Positions 7,941-9,508 of a DNA stretch of 9,508 bases are shown piece after piece; within the stretch, counting starts at the first letter, position 1; every line of letters begins with the position of its first letter. Location: the NCBI GenBank assembly GCA_041485385.1, contig JBGPJM010000195.1, positions 1 to 9,508 of the forward strand, read 5' to 3'. A program made the position numbers and the translations under genes. Source of the DNA: JBGPJM01 sp041485385. Lineage in GTDB: Bacteria > Planctomycetota > Phycisphaerae > Phycisphaerales > UBA1924. The notes beneath the pieces are model-generated. The model made no database searches, was not told the origin of the DNA, and worked only from the letters and a program-made list of their open reading frames with translations.

Positions 7941-9508
7941 CTAGGGCTCGCCATATCCGCCGCCGCCCGGTGTCTCCAGCACGAGCCGATCGCCCGCGCC
8001 GAGTTCGCACCCGTCGATCGGCCCGAGCTCGATGACCTCTCCGCCGGCCCGCACGACCCGCTGCCGGCCCGGCTGGCCCGCGCCGCCGCCCTCGAGCCCG
8101 TACGGCCCTGCCGTCCGGTGCTGACTCAGGATCGAGAGTGACATCGGCGCCAGGAACGTCATCTCCCGCGTGGCGCCGTCGCCGCCGCGCCACCGCCCGG
8201 CCCCGCCCGACCCGCGACGGACGCAGAACCGCTCCAGCCTGACCGGGTAACGCGTCTCGAGGATCTCGGGATCGGTGATGCGCGTGTTGGTCATGTGGCT
8301 GTGGACAGCGCTGGCCCCGTGCCAGCCGGGCCCCGCGCCGCACCCGCCGCAGACGGTCTCGTAGTAGCTGATCCCGCCGGTTCCCCCGGCGCCGAAGACC
8401 ACGTTGTTCATCGTCCCCTGGCTGCACGCGCACACGCCGAGCGCCTTGAGCAGCGTGTCCACCAGCCGCTGGCTCGTCTCCACGTTGCCGCCCACCACCG
8501 CCGGCGCCAGCCCGGGGTCGGGGCCGAAGACCGGGTTGAGCATCCCCTCCGGGATCGTCAGCCGCACCGCCCGCATGAGGCCCTCGTTCAGGGGCAGGTC
8601 CTCGCGCACGAGCAGGCGCAAGACGTAGATCACGGCCGAGCGCACGATCGCCGGCGTCGCGTTGAGGTTGCCCGGGTGCACGCCCGCCGACCCGGAGAAG
8701 TCGATCTCCGCCTTGCCGGCGCGGATACGGACGCGGACGACGATCGGCGAGCCGTCGTCCAGGCGTTCCTCCGCGCCGAACTCGCCGTCACCGATCGCCG
8801 CGAACGCCCGGCCCGCCGCGCGCGCCGCCCGATCCTTCATCGCGCCCATCATCCTGCGGACCGAGTCCTCCCCCATTTGGCCCGCGAGCTCGAGCACCGA
8901 TGAGACGCCGCGCTGGTTGGCTGCCGCCGCCGCGAGCAGATCGTCGAGGTTGTCCGAGACGCAGCGCGTGGGGTGCGGCCCTCGCAGCAGTACATCCGAG
9001 ACTTTCATGTACCACGCCTGGCCGGCTCGCACGAGGTACATCGGTGGAATCACGACTCCCTCCTCCGCGAGCGTCCGGGCCATCGGAGGCATCGAGCCCG
9101 GCCGGGTCCCGCCGATCTCCGCGTGGTGTGCCCGGCTCGCGGCGTATCCCAGCAGGCGACCACCGGGAGTAAAGATCCCGGTGATGGCGGTGATATCCGG
9201 AAGGTGCGAGCCGCCGAGCGCGGGATTGTTCGTGATCACGACGTCGCCCGGGCCGATCGCGATCGCCTCGCGCACGCTGCGGACGCACAGCCCGAGCGAA
9301 CCGAGGTGCACGGGGACGTGCGGTGCGTTGACGATCAACTCGCCGTCGGCGTCCAGGAGTGCGCACGAGTAGTCCAGCCGCTCCTTCACGTTTGTGGAGA
9401 TTGCCATGCGCCGGAGCGCCTCCCCCATCTCATGTGCGACGGATTCCAGGCGATGACTGAACAACTCGATACGGACGGCCCCGGGCATCGTCTCGCGCTG
9501 CACGTCCG
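7941..9508 (-). CDS. Hydantoinase B / 5-oxoprolinase, probable C-terminal half of a fused enzyme (5' partial)
   Basis: This is a HyuB-family protein. Its best match from memory is the C-terminal half of ATP-dependent 5-oxoprolinase, which opens 5-oxo-L-proline to L-glutamate. Visible motifs are ISTNVKERLDYSCALLDADG near the N-terminus, HVPVHLGS, NNPALGGSHLPDIT, ASRAHHAEIGGTRPGSMPP, DDGSPI, IDFSGS, VVGGNVETSQR, SQGTMNNV, SYYETVCGGCGAG, HSHMTNTRITDPEILETRYPV, RRGSGGAGRWRGGDG and the terminal TPGGGGYGEP. The wording of the HSHMTNTRITDPEILE segment resembles eukaryotic-type OPLAH more than typical split N-methylhydantoinase B. The frame stays open to the right edge (Asp-Val-Gln before the next codons). 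The GTG at 9503 and ATG at 9488 are possible starts, but I prefer a continuation into an upstream HyuA half. Its stop is 8 bp from the stop of the converging secreted-protein gene. Confidence 0.93.
   Translation of the reverse strand, partial: DVQRETMPGAVRIELFSHRLESVAHEMGEALRRMAISTNVKERLDYSCALLDADGELIVNAPHVPVHLGSLGLCVRSVREAIAIGPGDVVITNNPALGGSHLPDITAITGIFTPGGRLLGYAASRAHHAEIGGTRPGSMPPMARTLAEEGVVIPPMYLVRAGQAWYMKVSDVLLRGPHPTRCVSDNLDDLLAAAAANQRGVSSVLELAGQMGEDSVRRMMGAMKDRAARAAGRAFAAIGDGEFGAEERLDDGSPIVVRVRIRAGKAEIDFSGSAGVHPGNLNATPAIVRSAVIYVLRLLVREDLPLNEGLMRAVRLTIPEGMLNPVFGPDPGLAPAVVGGNVETSQRLVDTLLKALGVCACSQGTMNNVVFGAGGTGGISYYETVCGGCGAGPGWHGASAVHSHMTNTRITDPEILETRYPVRLERFCVRRGSGGAGRWRGGDGATREMTFLAPMSLSILSQHRTAGPYGLEGGGAGQPGRQRVVRAGGEVIELGPIDGCELGAGDRLVLETPGGGGYGEP

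Overview
The window is a gene-dense, very GC-rich stretch of a bacterial chromosome. Six protein-coding genes fill almost all of it, and the two at the edges are cut by the window. The likely source is a Planctomycetota-like or other GC-rich Gram-negative bacterium. This rests on a sigma-54 activator rich in low-complexity glycine, a Rickettsia/Thermus-type long isocitrate dehydrogenase, an outer-membrane TolC-like lipoprotein, a secreted Pro/Lys-rich protein with SH3-like modules, and heptamer repeats between genes. No rRNA or marker gene is present, so the assignment is tentative. I saw no tRNA, CRISPR array, transposase or phage gene.

Layout. Bases 1-1545 (+) hold the 3' part of an NtrC-type two-component response regulator: receiver, sigma-54 AAA+ domain and Fis-type HTH. 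Its first codons lie off the left edge. It converges on a minus-strand block across a 109-bp gap that holds a tandem heptamer, a second short repeat and a strong hairpin. The minus-strand block reads leftward from 6222: an outer-membrane efflux/TolC-like lipoprotein, a Sua5/TsaC threonylcarbamoyl-AMP synthase, then isocitrate dehydrogenase. Gaps of 33 and 65 bp would allow co-transcription. A 243-bp divergent intergenic region separates the lipoprotein from a plus-strand secreted protein (6466-7932) with an SH3-like N-terminus, a Pro/Lys-rich spacer and an unrecognised C-terminal domain. That gene ends 8 bp from the stop of a minus-strand hydantoinase B/5-oxoprolinase gene that runs off the right edge. 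The latter is probably the C-terminal half of a fused 5-oxoprolinase.

How the genes relate. Most are housekeeping or metabolic: TCA cycle, tRNA t6A modification and 5-oxoproline recycling. They sit next to cell-envelope genes, and nothing shows a dedicated multi-gene pathway. The divergent envelope pair (outer-membrane lipoprotein and secreted SH3 protein) is the only grouping that suggests shared function. The most unusual features are a glycine insertion next to Walker B of the sigma-54 activator, an insertion beside its phospho-acceptor, a G5AG7 tract found twice in that gene, the intergenic repeats and hairpin, and a possibly leaderless promoter with a (CT)7 microsatellite at the lipoprotein start. 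I did not find convincing evidence of a new multi-gene system.
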